A stretch of DNA of 64,000 bases. It comes from Saccharomyces paradoxus. Its lineage: Eukaryota > Ascomycota > Saccharomycetes > Saccharomycetales > Saccharomycetaceae. Position numbers and translations under genes: made by a program. This document shows, one piece after another, positions 40,001-48,275 of this stretch. The first letter of the stretch is position 1. Each line of letters opens with the position of its first letter. The notes under the pieces were generated by a model. That model was not told where the DNA came from. It searched no databases and worked only from the letters and a program-made list of their open reading frames with translations. The stretch lies in the NCBI RefSeq assembly GCF_002079055.1, contig NC_047501.1, forward strand, positions 372,001 through 436,000. Reading direction: 5' to 3'.

Positions 40001-40074
40001 TGTTCTTCCAATACGGGGGATATGATCTTGGGATATTTTCGAGATAACCATCTGAAAAATGACGGAACACCCAT
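37051..40074 (-). CDS. RAT1: Rat1/Xrn2, nuclear 5'-3' exoribonuclease
   Basis: Rat1 degrades RNA from 5' monophosphate ends in the nucleus, drives torpedo termination of Pol II with Rai1, and trims 5.8S rRNA and snoRNA ends. The 1007 residues (1006 in S. cerevisiae) start MGVPSFFRWLSRKYP. Catalytic acidic residues appear in NLYLDMNG (D53), MAVDGVAPRAKM (D102), PGEGEHKIMN (201-210) and IYGLDADLIFLG (D233, D235); WVFMCFFCGNDFLPHLP follows near 330. A charged Lys/Glu linker around 480-570 separates the two conserved regions. The C-terminal tail is Asn/Tyr/Arg-rich (NNYRQNSNYR), low-complexity as in other species. A Reb1 site lies upstream. Confidence 0.97.
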   Translation of the reverse strand: MGVPSFFRWLSRKYPKIISPVLEEQPQVVDGVILPLDYSAPNPNGELDNLYLDMNGIVHPCSHPENKPPPETEDEMLLAVFEYTNRVLNMARPRKVLVMAVDGVAPRAKMNQQRARRFRSARDAQIENEAREEIMRQREEVGEIIDDAVRNKKTWDSNAITPGTPFMDKLAAALRYWTAFKLATDPGWKNLQVIISDATVPGEGEHKIMNFIRSQRADPEYNPNTTHCIYGLDADLIFLGLATHEPHFKILREDVFAQDNRKRNNLKDTINMTEEEKQFLQKQNSEQPFLWLHINVLREYLSAELWVPGLPFTFDLERAIDDWVFMCFFCGNDFLPHLPCLDVRENSIDILLDIWKVVLPKLKTYMTCDGVLNLPSVETLLQHLGSREGDIFKTRHIQEARKKEAFERRKAQKNMSKGQDRHPIVATEQLQMYDTRGNLAKGSWNLTTSDMVRLKKELMLANEGNEEAIAKVKEQSDKNNELMKDVSKEEIDDAVSKANKTNFNLAEVMKQKLINKKHRLEKDNEEEEEIAKDNKKIKTEKAESECDLDTEIKDEILADVNDRENSETTEISRDSSIRSTTIVSEGPKNGVFDTDEFVKLFEPGYHERYYTAKFHVTPQDIEQLRKDMVKCYIEGVAWVLMYYYQGCASWNWFYPYHYAPLATDFHGFSHLEIKFEEGTPFLPYEQLMSVLPAASGHTLPKIFRSLMSEPDSEIIDFYPEEFPIDMNGKKMSWQGIALLPFIDQDRLLTAVRAQYPLLSDAERARNIRGEPVLLISNKNANYERFSKKLYSKDNNNNHVIVKFQHFKSGLSGIVSKDVEGFELNGKMVCPIQGGSLPDLSTSLILKMSYRLIPLPSRNKSIILNGFIPSESVLTAYDLDSIMYKYNNQNYSRRWNFGNDLKQNIVPVGPKGITQYKPRTGGYRAFFYFAELSRNNTQPAYNYGRNSYNTQSGFNNSRYDGGNNNYRQNSNYRINNYSGNRNGGQYGGNSYSRNNKQSRYDNSRTNKR

Positions 40075-40214
40075 TATATTACGTAATTTGACTGTAACTG
40101 TTCCTTGAGACAGATGTCCTGCTAATAAAACGGGATACCTTCTGTTACAGCAGGTTCATCGATGAGGTTCGGTTTTTTATTACCATAGTTGAAAATCTTA
40201 TCCAGGTATCTCGG

Positions 40215-40221
40215 TTACCCG
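40215..40221 (+). promoter_or_regulatory. Reb1 site of RAT1
   Basis: TTACCCG, extended to GTTACCCG, lies 141 bp upstream of the RAT1 ATG. Confidence 0.5.
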
Positions 40222-40243
40222 ACTCATTTTCAGAACGTCAAAT

Positions 40244-40267
40244 GTTACCTGATGAGTTACCTGATGA
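40244..40267. repeat. Tandem 12-bp duplication
   Basis: GTTACCTGATGA occurs twice in immediate succession, 23-52 bp beyond the Reb1 site in the RAT1 promoter. It looks like a small slippage duplication. Confidence 0.8.
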
Positions 40268-41136
40268 AAAAGCAAGGCTGAAATATGCCTCTGATTGTTC
40301 AAGACCATAGATGCGTTGCGGTACCTCCGATGAACTGTTCCGGTACGGGCTTCCGATTTGTATGCAAGCAAAACCCTCGTAGTTTTATATCAGGAGCTGA
40401 GGAAAGTTTTTTTTGTCAGAAGTTGATTGTACAACTACTTGTTTCAGTAATGCTCATGAATCTTTGAGTAGAGAAGGATACAGGAATATCTTTACAAACC
40501 AATCATTTTGAACGGCATAATAAACCTTGTTCAGTTTCTTAATCCATATAAGAAATTAGCTTGGTGATTTAGCCCTCAATGAGTAGTCTACGCTTCAAAT
40601 TTTACTATTTATAGAAATATGCTACCGGCCTGCTCTCATTTATATTTCGACAGAAGGGCACGTTGATTCATTCAAGTGTAAGGAAGTTTGTTTTTCTTAT
40701 GTATGCCATGATTTCATGATAGTTGATTATTCTACATGTTGACAGTGGTGATTTTTTTGCTCTTACTATAGACTATACGTACTTTTTTCGTTCATTGGAA
40801 CTCGTTCCCAAAAATGGAAGAAAAGCCAAATCAGTGATCTACATTAAGCTAAGGCGGAAACAATAAACGAGTGAATTTATACGATAGTGTAGGAACAAAA
40901 AAGAAAGTGTGTATGACGTCGAAGGCTGATTGAAACATGGAAAGGGGAAATATATTTGTGAACTAAAAAAATCTACATATTAGGATGTCGAAATATAAAA
41001 AGTATAATGCTGTCCTTGCCTTTTGAAAAAGAGAAAAAATAAATTGAACATAATCGGGAACATCGAGAAAAAAATAAAAGGAAGTTTTAGAAAGATGCAG
41101 ATGAACAATTAAATTGACATTCAAAACTAGGTATCG

Positions 41137-42285
41137 CTAAAGTTTGGCTTTCTTTTTAGAGGAAAATAAGTTGGTCATTTTAGAAATGAATTGCTTAAAG
41201 GTGCTAATCGGATACTTCATGCTTGCTTGGAATTCTTCTTTTTCAATATCAAACTGTTTTGAATCCGAAGTGTCTAAAATATCTTCAACATCGTCAGCAT
41301 GTGGTAAAGTTTCAGGATCAACATGACCTGGTGTGATTGGAATCGAAGTGCTTTTGCCTTTAAATGCGAACCCAGGATGAAAAATCGTCAAGGTGACCGT
41401 AGCAATGGCCATCATTAATGCATCTAGGATAATAAAGTACCATTCGTGCGTGATCAGATAACCATCCCACCCAACAACTAGTTCAGCCAAACGATAACAA
41501 CAACGAGTGAAAATGGTCAGTACTGCCACGGTCATTGCCAGGTTGAAATAGTGAAAAACCCAACGTTTAGGTTCGAGTCTCAAAAAATGGAACTTTTCCC
41601 TGTATAAATAATCAACTTCTGTTTGCGATATCTTTAAGAGGCTCAATGAAATGGGTTTAGAATTTACATGTTCCCATCTTACTGATATATATATGCGGAA
41701 AAGGAAGTGAAACCATAACATAAGAAAGATGGCCATTGATGCAACTTGGATGGCCAGACCTGCAATGAAAACATGGTTGCCAGTAGTTGTGGAGGTTCCG
41801 TCTGTGACCGCTACACCACATAGACCACCACCCACAGCCTGGACCACTAGCGATATGATATCGGAACATATGAAAATGAAGGAATACGCCATTGGAGAGG
41901 GCAGTAATGAGAACCTGTGACCGTATACTTCTATAAGCTTTGCAAGTTGATAATAAATGCCACCCATTGTGAAAACTGGCGCAATAGTCAAACAAATCAT
42001 ATTCAAAAGGAACGCGTCCATGTTATCAACATTAGAATGCGACCATGTCCTCCCTATGTATCCAAGTACTTCCAAAATACCTGTGCATATAAAAGCGACT
42101 GAGAACCAGTACTGGCGCAGCAGTAATTGTACGACATGTATTGCCAGTAGTATACCCCAGATGACGATCATAGTGATATTAAAACGAAGGTTCGGTACCA
42201 TACCACCATAAAGGGAGTTACTGTCAGCTGCTGCCTCGAGCTGTGGTAGAAGACTGCCTAACGTATCATTTGTGGCGTTGGACAT
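41137..42285 (-). CDS. RSB1: Rsb1, sphingoid long-chain base exporter/translocase
   Basis: Rsb1 is a plasma-membrane protein with seven membrane segments that moves sphingoid long-chain bases outward and lowers their toxicity; it belongs to the RTA1-like family. The 382 residues match the full-length S. cerevisiae form. Hydrophobic segments can be seen at about 36-58, 63-80, 93-113, 128-150, 170-195, 245-265 and 285-305. Family blocks include GILEVLGYIGR, YQLAKLIEVYGHR and DIISLVVQAVGGG. The N terminus has an early N-x-T site and the cytosolic tail ends in a lysine cluster (SSKKKAKL). PDRE-type sites upstream agree with its known control by Pdr1. Confidence 0.95.
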   Translation of the reverse strand: MSNATNDTLGSLLPQLEAAADSNSLYGGMVPNLRFNITMIVIWGILLAIHVVQLLLRQYWFSVAFICTGILEVLGYIGRTWSHSNVDNMDAFLLNMICLTIAPVFTMGGIYYQLAKLIEVYGHRFSLLPSPMAYSFIFICSDIISLVVQAVGGGLCGVAVTDGTSTTTGNHVFIAGLAIQVASMAIFLMLWFHFLFRIYISVRWEHVNSKPISLSLLKISQTEVDYLYREKFHFLRLEPKRWVFHYFNLAMTVAVLTIFTRCCYRLAELVVGWDGYLITHEWYFIILDALMMAIATVTLTIFHPGFAFKGKSTSIPITPGHVDPETLPHADDVEDILDTSDSKQFDIEKEEFQASMKYPISTFKQFISKMTNLFSSKKKAKL

Positions 42286-43309
42286 TTCGAATTTCTCAAC
42301 GTCTATAATCAGGAAAAAAGTGCTGTGAGAAATTTATTTAAGTACAACCAGCTGTAAATAGTTACACCCTAAGTACACTATTGCCTAACCTACTGGATAA
42401 CCAAAATTTATGTAAAAAATTAATTTTTCTTAAGTCTACTACTGAAGGAAAAAAAACACTTTACTCCTGCAAGCGTTAAGGAAAAATCCTCTTGTTTCTA
42501 TTGATTCTGGGGTCGACTGCAAACAGTAAACCTTATATAGTGTTTTACTCATCTTCTCAACTCTTTTGGGCGGAAATGGGAGACACACCAAAGAAAATAA
42601 ACAGCGCAAATTAGAGCTCCGTGGGTACAACCGATCAGAATCACACCTATTCCCTTTTAGAGAGCGAGATAACGGGAAAAAGTCAAAAGCTTTCCGACAT
42701 CTGCGGATAAATTACGGGGCATGCTTACGTACAACTAGGGGAAACAGAACCCTCGAGGCATGGCCGTGCAGCACTCGGACATGACCTAGTGCAAGAAGTT
42801 CGGTCTATTGGTAGGAGTGACAAGTATCGAGCTGCTATAATTAATAGCCAACGTAGTTTTCCAGTGGTCCCTGACATATATCAGTTGTCGCCCTGTCGCC
42901 CTGCACAAATATAGCAGGAAAACAGAACACCGACGGAGACCAGATCTTTCCATGGAAAAGAGTCCGAGAGAAGTCCGGAGGGAAATATGACGGGGCAAGA
43001 ATGCTTCCGCGGATATGGAGGATAGAGCAATACTCTGGATTTCCCTCCAGGCGAATTTGTTGGTTTGTTTTGCTAAAGCCATCGATGCATACCCTCTATT
43101 TGGTGATGACGAGGCTGAGCACCGTAAAACCTAAAAGGAAACCAAAAGTTTAACTCATTATAACAAGTTGAGGCTGTTTGTCAACACGCGCTCTAATAAA
43201 TATAGTTTCTCTTTTAACTTTTCTATAAAGCTAGATAAAAATACGAATTTTCTAGGTGTATTTAACACGACAAAAGGACATAGTATAAACAAAAGGAGGG
43301 TGGAGGCGC
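42286..43309. other. Intergenic, RSB1 promoter and ETT1 3' end
   Basis: A 1.02 kb gap with three PDRE-like sites. A minus-strand frame of 98 codons with an ATG (42786-43082) sits where I recall YOR050C in S. cerevisiae; it has no recognisable domain and contains the best PDRE, so I treat it as promoter DNA. Confidence 0.55.
42618..43013 (-). promoter_or_regulatory. PDRE-type sites upstream of RSB1
   Basis: TCCGCGGA at 43006-43013 is the canonical palindromic Pdr1/Pdr3 element. TCTGCGGA at 42700-42707 and TCCGTGGG at 42618-42625 each differ by one or two bases. They lie 333-728 bp upstream of RSB1. Established knowledge: RSB1 is induced through Pdr1 when drug pumps or mitochondrial DNA are lost. 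Confidence 0.5.
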
Positions 43310-44548
43310 TCAACTTTGTAAGAAATTGTCGAGGACATCCTGGAATTTACCATGGGAGGCCTTGTTGGCTTTGCCTAAGATCTCTTCGGCGGTTTTGTAA
43401 GCATCTTCTTGTTCGGCAGTTTCATTGTCAAGCAGGTTACCTAGATCAATATACGCTTCGGCGACTTGAACCCAGGTGTCTGGATCATCCTCCAGTTTGG
43501 CCTTTTCCAAGTACTCCAAAGCTTTTTTTGTGTGCTTCAATGCGGTTTTTTGAGCGTTCTTGGCTTCTTTGTCGCTAACTTTTTTGGAACCGTCATCGTC
43601 ATACTGTAGGCTTAAGAAAATTTTACTTGGTTCTTCAGCTTTCTTTAAGTATAATTCACCTAAAGTGTTTGCTATTGATGGATATATTTTCATATCTGTG
43701 TTAGTGCTGTCGAGCAACTTATCAAAATGATTTCTTAGCCACTCGTAATTATCTTCTAGCGACTTCTGTAGGGGATAGACAGGATGTTCTGGTTCCAATT
43801 CAATATCAACCAGTTCCTCTTCCTCTTCATTATCACTATCTATGCCCTCTTGTATAGATTGTTCGCGACCAAAATTTTCGACAATATCCAATAAATCATT
43901 CACCATCTGTAGAACTTCAAACGTAAATTCGTTGTCGTTTTCATAAATTAAAAAATGCTTCTTACCATGTTCAAGCTGTTCAACAAGATCGAGTTCTTTA
44001 TCTTTTGATTTCAAATCAAGATTAGAAATATATTCCAAAGGGATCCTCTGGAAAATTATCTTTGCCAAAACTAATTTCAGAAATTGGGATTCTGGGAAAT
44101 GGGAAAGGCCCAATTCGATCCTTTCGATAGCACTTTCAAAAAATGACGATACATCTTTTCTTCTCTTTTCTTCAGTGGCTTCCTCATCACCTGCTTTGAA
44201 AATAGTCAATTCAGATAGAGCCAGAGCATATATACCATGAAAGACATCGTTCAGAGTCTTCTTAATCTCGCTATCTTCTTCAGAAAGACGCAATAATCTG
44301 TCACATTCGTGGACGATACCGTTCAAGACATATTCATCGTCCCTATCAGAGTGGAAATATTTGGACCACAGCCCTTTCAACTGTGTCAACTCGTCATCTA
44401 AATCAGCATCATCATCAAGCTCAACACTCATTTGACTTCTTACAGGTGTGGATTCTCTGGAAGGTTCATTGTTCTTCTTTTCACCACTTTCCACTTTTCT
44501 TTTTTTTTCTCTGCTCTGTTTACCTAATCCTAAGGGTCTCTTAGCCAT
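43310..44548 (-). CDS. ETT1: Ett1 (Tpa1-associated), translation termination factor
   Basis: Ett1 is a mostly nuclear protein needed for accurate stop-codon recognition; it works with Tpa1 and is the yeast relative of NRO1, which partners the Tpa1-type oxygenase Ofd1 in fission yeast. The 412 residues match the S. cerevisiae length. The N terminus is basic (KQSREKKRKVESGEKKNN), a likely nuclear signal. The remainder is TPR-like helices, for example LYLKKAEEPSKIFL and TWVQVAEAYIDLGNLL, interrupted by an acidic loop (DSDNEEEEELVDIELEPE). It starts at the first ATG (MAKRPLGLGKQ). A possible RRPE-type motif, TGAAATTTTTCA, lies at 44648-44659 upstream. Confidence 0.94.
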   Translation of the reverse strand: MAKRPLGLGKQSREKKRKVESGEKKNNEPSRESTPVRSQMSVELDDDADLDDELTQLKGLWSKYFHSDRDDEYVLNGIVHECDRLLRLSEEDSEIKKTLNDVFHGIYALALSELTIFKAGDEEATEEKRRKDVSSFFESAIERIELGLSHFPESQFLKLVLAKIIFQRIPLEYISNLDLKSKDKELDLVEQLEHGKKHFLIYENDNEFTFEVLQMVNDLLDIVENFGREQSIQEGIDSDNEEEEELVDIELEPEHPVYPLQKSLEDNYEWLRNHFDKLLDSTNTDMKIYPSIANTLGELYLKKAEEPSKIFLSLQYDDDGSKKVSDKEAKNAQKTALKHTKKALEYLEKAKLEDDPDTWVQVAEAYIDLGNLLDNETAEQEDAYKTAEEILGKANKASHGKFQDVLDNFLQS

Positions 44549-45217
44549 TTTCGCACGATTATCTCTTTGGATGCTCTTCCTTTTTTCTTTCCTTCCTTTT
44601 ATTTTGGGTGCCTACAATTGTTCTATTATTCAAAAACTAGTTTATATTGAAATTTTTCAATATATGCAACATTTAAAAATGACGAAAAAAGAGTTCATTT
44701 TTCTCGCACTTTTTTCTTACCTCTTTCGGCCGCAAAACGATATATGCGGAAAAACAATTTTCCGCTACCATTTGGTAAATGTACTCCAGCTTTTGTTTGT
44801 TTATTTTTCGATTTGCCTAACGCTTTGGAATGAATTGTAAACATAAAAAGAGCGTTTTTTCCTCCCTTCCTTCCCGTAGAGGTTACAGAACAAAAAAAGA
44901 GAAAAGACAAACTAAACAGGTTATTGCGTTAGGCGGTTCGAAGGTAAAGTACCACTTCTTGATTATTAATATTATTAGTTATACGTTATATAAGAATAAG
45001 TGGTTACAATGAACGGTCTCTCTTGATGAATCAAACAGAGGAAGAAAGAAAAAAAGAAAAAAAACAGAGAGACCATTCAAGTAATTTTTACATGTCGTTT
45101 TGTAGAGAAATGCATCAAAAAGCGTTCTTTTCCCTTGTGTAACATCATTGCCGATTAGAAGTTACAATGCAGTTCCCAGTGAATTAGATGTGTGTATGAT
45201 TTAGTCGTAATACATGT
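44549..45217. other. Intergenic, ETT1 promoter and TMC1 3' end
   Basis: A 669 bp gap with an RRPE-like TGAAATTTTTCA (44648-44659) close to ETT1 and a long stem-loop (45010-45079) on the TMC1 side. A purine-rich run lies inside the loop. No gene recognised. Confidence 0.55.
45010..45079 (-). repeat. 14-bp inverted repeat past TMC1
   Basis: 45010-45023 and 45066-45079 are reverse complements at 13 of 14 positions; read as minus-strand RNA the odd pair is a U-G wobble, so all 14 pair, around a 42-base pyrimidine-rich loop. It begins about 139 bases past the TMC1 stop, possibly in its 3' UTR or terminator. Confidence 0.65.
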
Positions 45218-45670
45218 TTAAATTTGTATCTTTGGAGCTTTAGTTTGTTCTGCTTCTAGCTTGTCAGCGTTTCTTTGATGCAGCTGCTCTTTGCAGCTTG
45301 TCAAGCCATTACAAGCATGGTTTTCCATTAACCTGTGTTTCGAACAGAAGTGACCCTTGCAGAAATTACAGTCGCCAATGAACTTAGATGCTGCACTTGA
45401 ACACGTATCAAAATAGCAAGCGTTTTTCTTTTTCTTTTTGGTCGTTTTCTTGGTCACTCGCCTACTGCTTTGACCTGTGGATGTGACGCTAGAGTTACTA
45501 GAAGACCTTGAATTCAACGGTATAGCTCCCAGAACTGTTCCGGAGTCAGACTTCTTTATCTTAGCGTGGTATGTGCTTTTATCTTCGATCTCATGCATAG
45601 TATCTTTTGGAGTAACCTGTCTAATTTCATCCTTTCTGGATGGAATTTCGATTTCGTTTATATCAGACAT
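45218..45670 (-). CDS. TMC1: Tmc1, AN1-type zinc finger stress protein
   Basis: Tmc1 is a small AN1 zinc-finger protein, paralogue of Cuz1, linked to the ubiquitin-proteasome response to arsenite and other metalloids. The 150 residues match S. cerevisiae. The AN1 finger lies at about 85-130: CYFDTCSS, CNFCKGHFCSKH and HACNGLTSC supply the Cys/His ligands. A lysine run (TKKTTKKKKKNAC) just before it could be a nuclear signal. Two PACE-type Rpn4 sites upstream fit the known induction with proteasome genes. It starts at the first ATG (MSDINEIEIP). Confidence 0.95.
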   Translation of the reverse strand: MSDINEIEIPSRKDEIRQVTPKDTMHEIEDKSTYHAKIKKSDSGTVLGAIPLNSRSSSNSSVTSTGQSSRRVTKKTTKKKKKNACYFDTCSSAASKFIGDCNFCKGHFCSKHRLMENHACNGLTSCKEQLHQRNADKLEAEQTKAPKIQI

Positions 45671-46292
45671 TTTTAGTTTTTATTCTTTCAATGATTTTTA
45701 ATAGAGTTTTGTGCTTCACTTGATGGAAACGAATCAGTAAAGCTGGATAGTTAGTGGTTTAGCGGATAAGCTGCTTGGTCCTTTTGTCCAAGGTGTGTGA
45801 TGAGCTTGGGCACGATCAAAGAGAAAAAGGTGTGAATAAATCTTCATGGAAAGTCCAAAACCTCGGTGGCAAGTATTTCCCTTTTATATCTTCTTTGCTT
45901 CTGGGCCGATGCAGTCTTTGCCACCGCCCCCTTCTTTCTTTTTTTCCCTGACAGGGCCGAAGCTCGCAGAAACAGAAAGGTGAAACGAACCGCAGAGTAG
46001 TGGTGGAGCCTTCTATCTCACCCGCTTTGCGATAAGCTGGCAAGGTTAAATCGGATTTGAATCACTCCCTCTACCTCAGAATGAACATCCGATAGAGTGA
46101 CGATGCAACTCCGCGGTACCTTATTACATAGTGAGCACTACCTCTGAGACATGAAGCCCCCTTTGGAGAATAAGTTAAGTGTCCAACTTGCCTGTTTTTA
46201 GTTACTCTTCCGGTTATCAGTGATTAATGCAAATTTATTCTATGAAAGGAGATATATAGTCCAAAAGTTTACGATTATGAAGCTAGTTTTAT
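45671..46292. other. Intergenic, TMC1 promoter and VHS3 3' end
   Basis: A 622 bp gap with two PACE-type sites (45865-45925) and pyrimidine runs. A plus-strand frame here that runs into VHS3 (46220-46645) is the antisense of the VHS3 acidic tail and is not a gene. Confidence 0.6.
45865..45925 (-). promoter_or_regulatory. Paired PACE (Rpn4) sites of TMC1
   Basis: TTTGCCACC at 45917-45925 is GGTGGCAAA on the minus strand, a perfect proteasome-associated control element, about 250 bp upstream of TMC1. GGTGGCAAG at 45865-45873 on the plus strand is an 8/9 match facing it. Rpn4 control of TMC1 is established knowledge. Confidence 0.65.
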
Positions 46293-48275
46293 TTAAGATC
46301 GCTGTAGTACTATTTTGTCATCATTCTTTTTTCCTTCAACCTCCTCATCCTCATCATCTTCCTCGTCCTCATCGTCCTCATCGTCCTCATCGTCATCATC
46401 GTCATCATCGTCATCATCGTCATCATCGTCATCATCGTCATCATCGTCATCATCGTCATCTTCATCATTTTCATTGGTATTATTTTTCTTGTTATCATCC
46501 TCGTCGTCGTTATCTTCATCCTCTTCTTCTTCTTCCTTCCCTGCAGAAACGTCAGGATACCCACCTAGTTTGTTCACTATCCTACCAACAATCTCATTCG
46601 CATCCATCATCCCACTTAGCCCGATGTCACCATTTATGCCCATGACTTTTTCAGAGGGTTTGAATACAGTTACCCAAGGCATTTCTTCTTGAATAATCCG
46701 AAAATGTTTCTTAGTCATTATGGAATTGAACGTACCGCTACCCATTGAAGGTGCTAGGAATATAGGAAACGTAGGATTCCATGCTCTTATTACACTTGTC
46801 AAAAAGTTATCGCATAAGCCAAGGGCAATCTTGGCCAATGTGTTTGCGGTCAATGGCGCGACAACCAGTATATCAGCCCAACGACGTAGTTCTATATGTA
46901 AGACAGGGTCAGTTCGTTGTTGCCATACATCCCACTCGTCTTGATCTGTCCAAAATTGTATATGTGCTGGCAGTTCAATTTGAGGATGTTGCGACGCAGT
47001 GTTTGAAGAGTTGCTGAACGTACGGCTACCACTAAGTGTCGAAGGAAATCCAGTGGTAGATGCCATTTGGGTTTCTTCCTCACTTTTGATATTTGTCTGA
47101 GAAGGAGCCGCTGAGTTTGAAGGCGTCTTTGGAATGCTAAATTTTTCAAGAGAGGCCGCATTTTTTTTGTTATTAGTTAAATTACCGGCATTAGAATTTG
47201 TGCTACTGAAAGAGGTACCCATATTATTGTGTTGCTTCTTATTTTTCCTCATATACTTCATTGCAAAAAATTTGGTGGCAGAGTTAGTTAATATCACTTG
47301 TATGCTAATCTTATCCCTTCCATAAATTTCTTCTAATTTCCTGATCATATGCTTGAGTTTAAAAACAGATAAAGAGCCTGTTGCCCCGAAAAGGACGTGC
47401 AACTTACCGTCATCTTGGGGGAGCCTTGGATCCATATTAGTCATAATATTTTCTCTCTTCAAGGGATTTGAGACTGCATTGGGAGACATTGCTTCTTCTA
47501 GGACGGACTCCAACAAGTTGGGCTCTCCAGTTTTTGATATTGAGCCCTCTCGCTCAATGTTAATGGGATTGAATGTGTTCACTACTACGGAGGGGCGAGG
47601 ACTAGTACTGTTAGATCTCGATCTAACTGATGGGGTATGCAAAGGATCCTCCACATAGAAATGTGGATGCTCCTTTCTTGGACTATCGGAACTGTTGTCA
47701 GAGTTCAAAATAGAATCCGTCCCACCGCCAAAACTTAACTTCTTAGCCAGCAGGCTGGATATGTTATTCCCCATATCAACATTGGAGAGAATAGAGGTTG
47801 GAGTCGAAAAAGAAGAGGCAGAAGCTTCGCCGTCTTTTACTACTTTTGTATTTATGTCTTTCAAATTTCTTCCCTGATTAGTGCTTTCTGCTGGGACGTG
47901 TACAGACGTTGCTTTCTTTTCACTGGACTGTCTGGCCACCTGGTTCGGTGGAGTTTGCTCCACGTCCGGCCTGGGACCGCCCAACTTTGGATCACTGAAT
48001 GTAACAGTTGGTATTCTTTTTAACCCTGGCTCCGGTGTATTGCTTACAACTGCGCCGGAGGTTCCACTAGCATTCATTATTGACTTAGTTTGCGAACCAG
48101 TGGGACTAGTTGATTTCCTTATTATGGGAGTATCGAGGCTAGAAACAGAGGAGAATGGCCCCGTAGAGTTTGTATCAGGCATTGCCGATGAACCCATATT
48201 CGCCTGCTCAGCTCCAGGTAAAGCATTTGGAGAAACCCCTTTCCTATCGTTTTTCAGGCTAGATTTAGTTGTCAT
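46293..48275 (-). CDS. VHS3: Vhs3, PPC decarboxylase subunit and Ppz1 inhibitor
   Basis: Vhs3, like its paralogue Sis2/Hal3, joins Cab3 to form the trimeric phosphopantothenoylcysteine decarboxylase of CoA synthesis and separately inhibits the phosphatase Ppz1. The 660 residues (674 in S. cerevisiae) have a long Ser/Pro-rich N terminus, then the flavoprotein core from about residue 290: VLFGATGSLSVFKL, ILTNSATKFF, LHIELRRWADILVVAPLTAN (its His is the catalytic one this subunit supplies), and APSMGSGTFNSIM. The acidic C-terminal tail holds about 30 Asp in near-continuous run, the part known to be required for Ppz1 inhibition. The shorter length comes mostly from this tract. Confidence 0.95.
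   Translation of the reverse strand: MTTKSSLKNDRKGVSPNALPGAEQANMGSSAMPDTNSTGPFSSVSSLDTPIIRKSTSPTGSQTKSIMNASGTSGAVVSNTPEPGLKRIPTVTFSDPKLGGPRPDVEQTPPNQVARQSSEKKATSVHVPAESTNQGRNLKDINTKVVKDGEASASSFSTPTSILSNVDMGNNISSLLAKKLSFGGGTDSILNSDNSSDSPRKEHPHFYVEDPLHTPSVRSRSNSTSPRPSVVVNTFNPINIEREGSISKTGEPNLLESVLEEAMSPNAVSNPLKRENIMTNMDPRLPQDDGKLHVLFGATGSLSVFKLKHMIRKLEEIYGRDKISIQVILTNSATKFFAMKYMRKNKKQHNNMGTSFSSTNSNAGNLTNNKKNAASLEKFSIPKTPSNSAAPSQTNIKSEEETQMASTTGFPSTLSGSRTFSNSSNTASQHPQIELPAHIQFWTDQDEWDVWQQRTDPVLHIELRRWADILVVAPLTANTLAKIALGLCDNFLTSVIRAWNPTFPIFLAPSMGSGTFNSIMTKKHFRIIQEEMPWVTVFKPSEKVMGINGDIGLSGMMDANEIVGRIVNKLGGYPDVSAGKEEEEEDEDNDDEDDNKKNNTNENDEDDDDDDDDDDDDDDDDDDDDDDDDEDDEDDEDEEDDEDEEVEGKKNDDKIVLQRS
46341..46468. 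repeat. Asp-coding trinucleotide/9-mer tandem repeat in VHS3
   Basis: GTCATCATC repeats seven times without change at 46392-46454 with a variant eighth copy, flanked on the left by CTCATCGTC-type copies. On the minus strand it encodes the poly-Asp tail of Vhs3. The 9-base period is finer than the amino-acid repeat, which suggests expansion by slippage of a 9-base unit. Confidence 0.85.

Larger units (their letters stand above)
40075..41136. other. Intergenic, RAT1 promoter and RSB1 3' end
   Basis: A 1.06 kb gap. A Reb1 site (40215-40221) and a tandem duplication of GTTACCTGATGA (40244-40255 and 40256-40267) lie in the RAT1 promoter. The rest, up to RSB1, is AT-rich with no recognised gene; a 60-codon frame at 40285-40467 has no support. 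Confidence 0.55.

Noticed and set aside
40285-40467. 60-codon frame in the RAT1 promoter
   Set aside because: No homologue, no codon bias, and a promoter position.
46220-46645. Plus-strand frame rich in His/Pro over the VHS3 tail
   Set aside because: It is the antisense of the poly-Asp repeat; any frame through this repeat is open. It corresponds to the dubious YOR053W.
47650-47668. Hairpin TCCACAT-AGAA-ATGTGGA with an Rnt1-like AGNN loop inside VHS3
   Set aside because: The AGAA loop is on the strand opposite the VHS3 mRNA, and a 7-bp stem is likely by chance.
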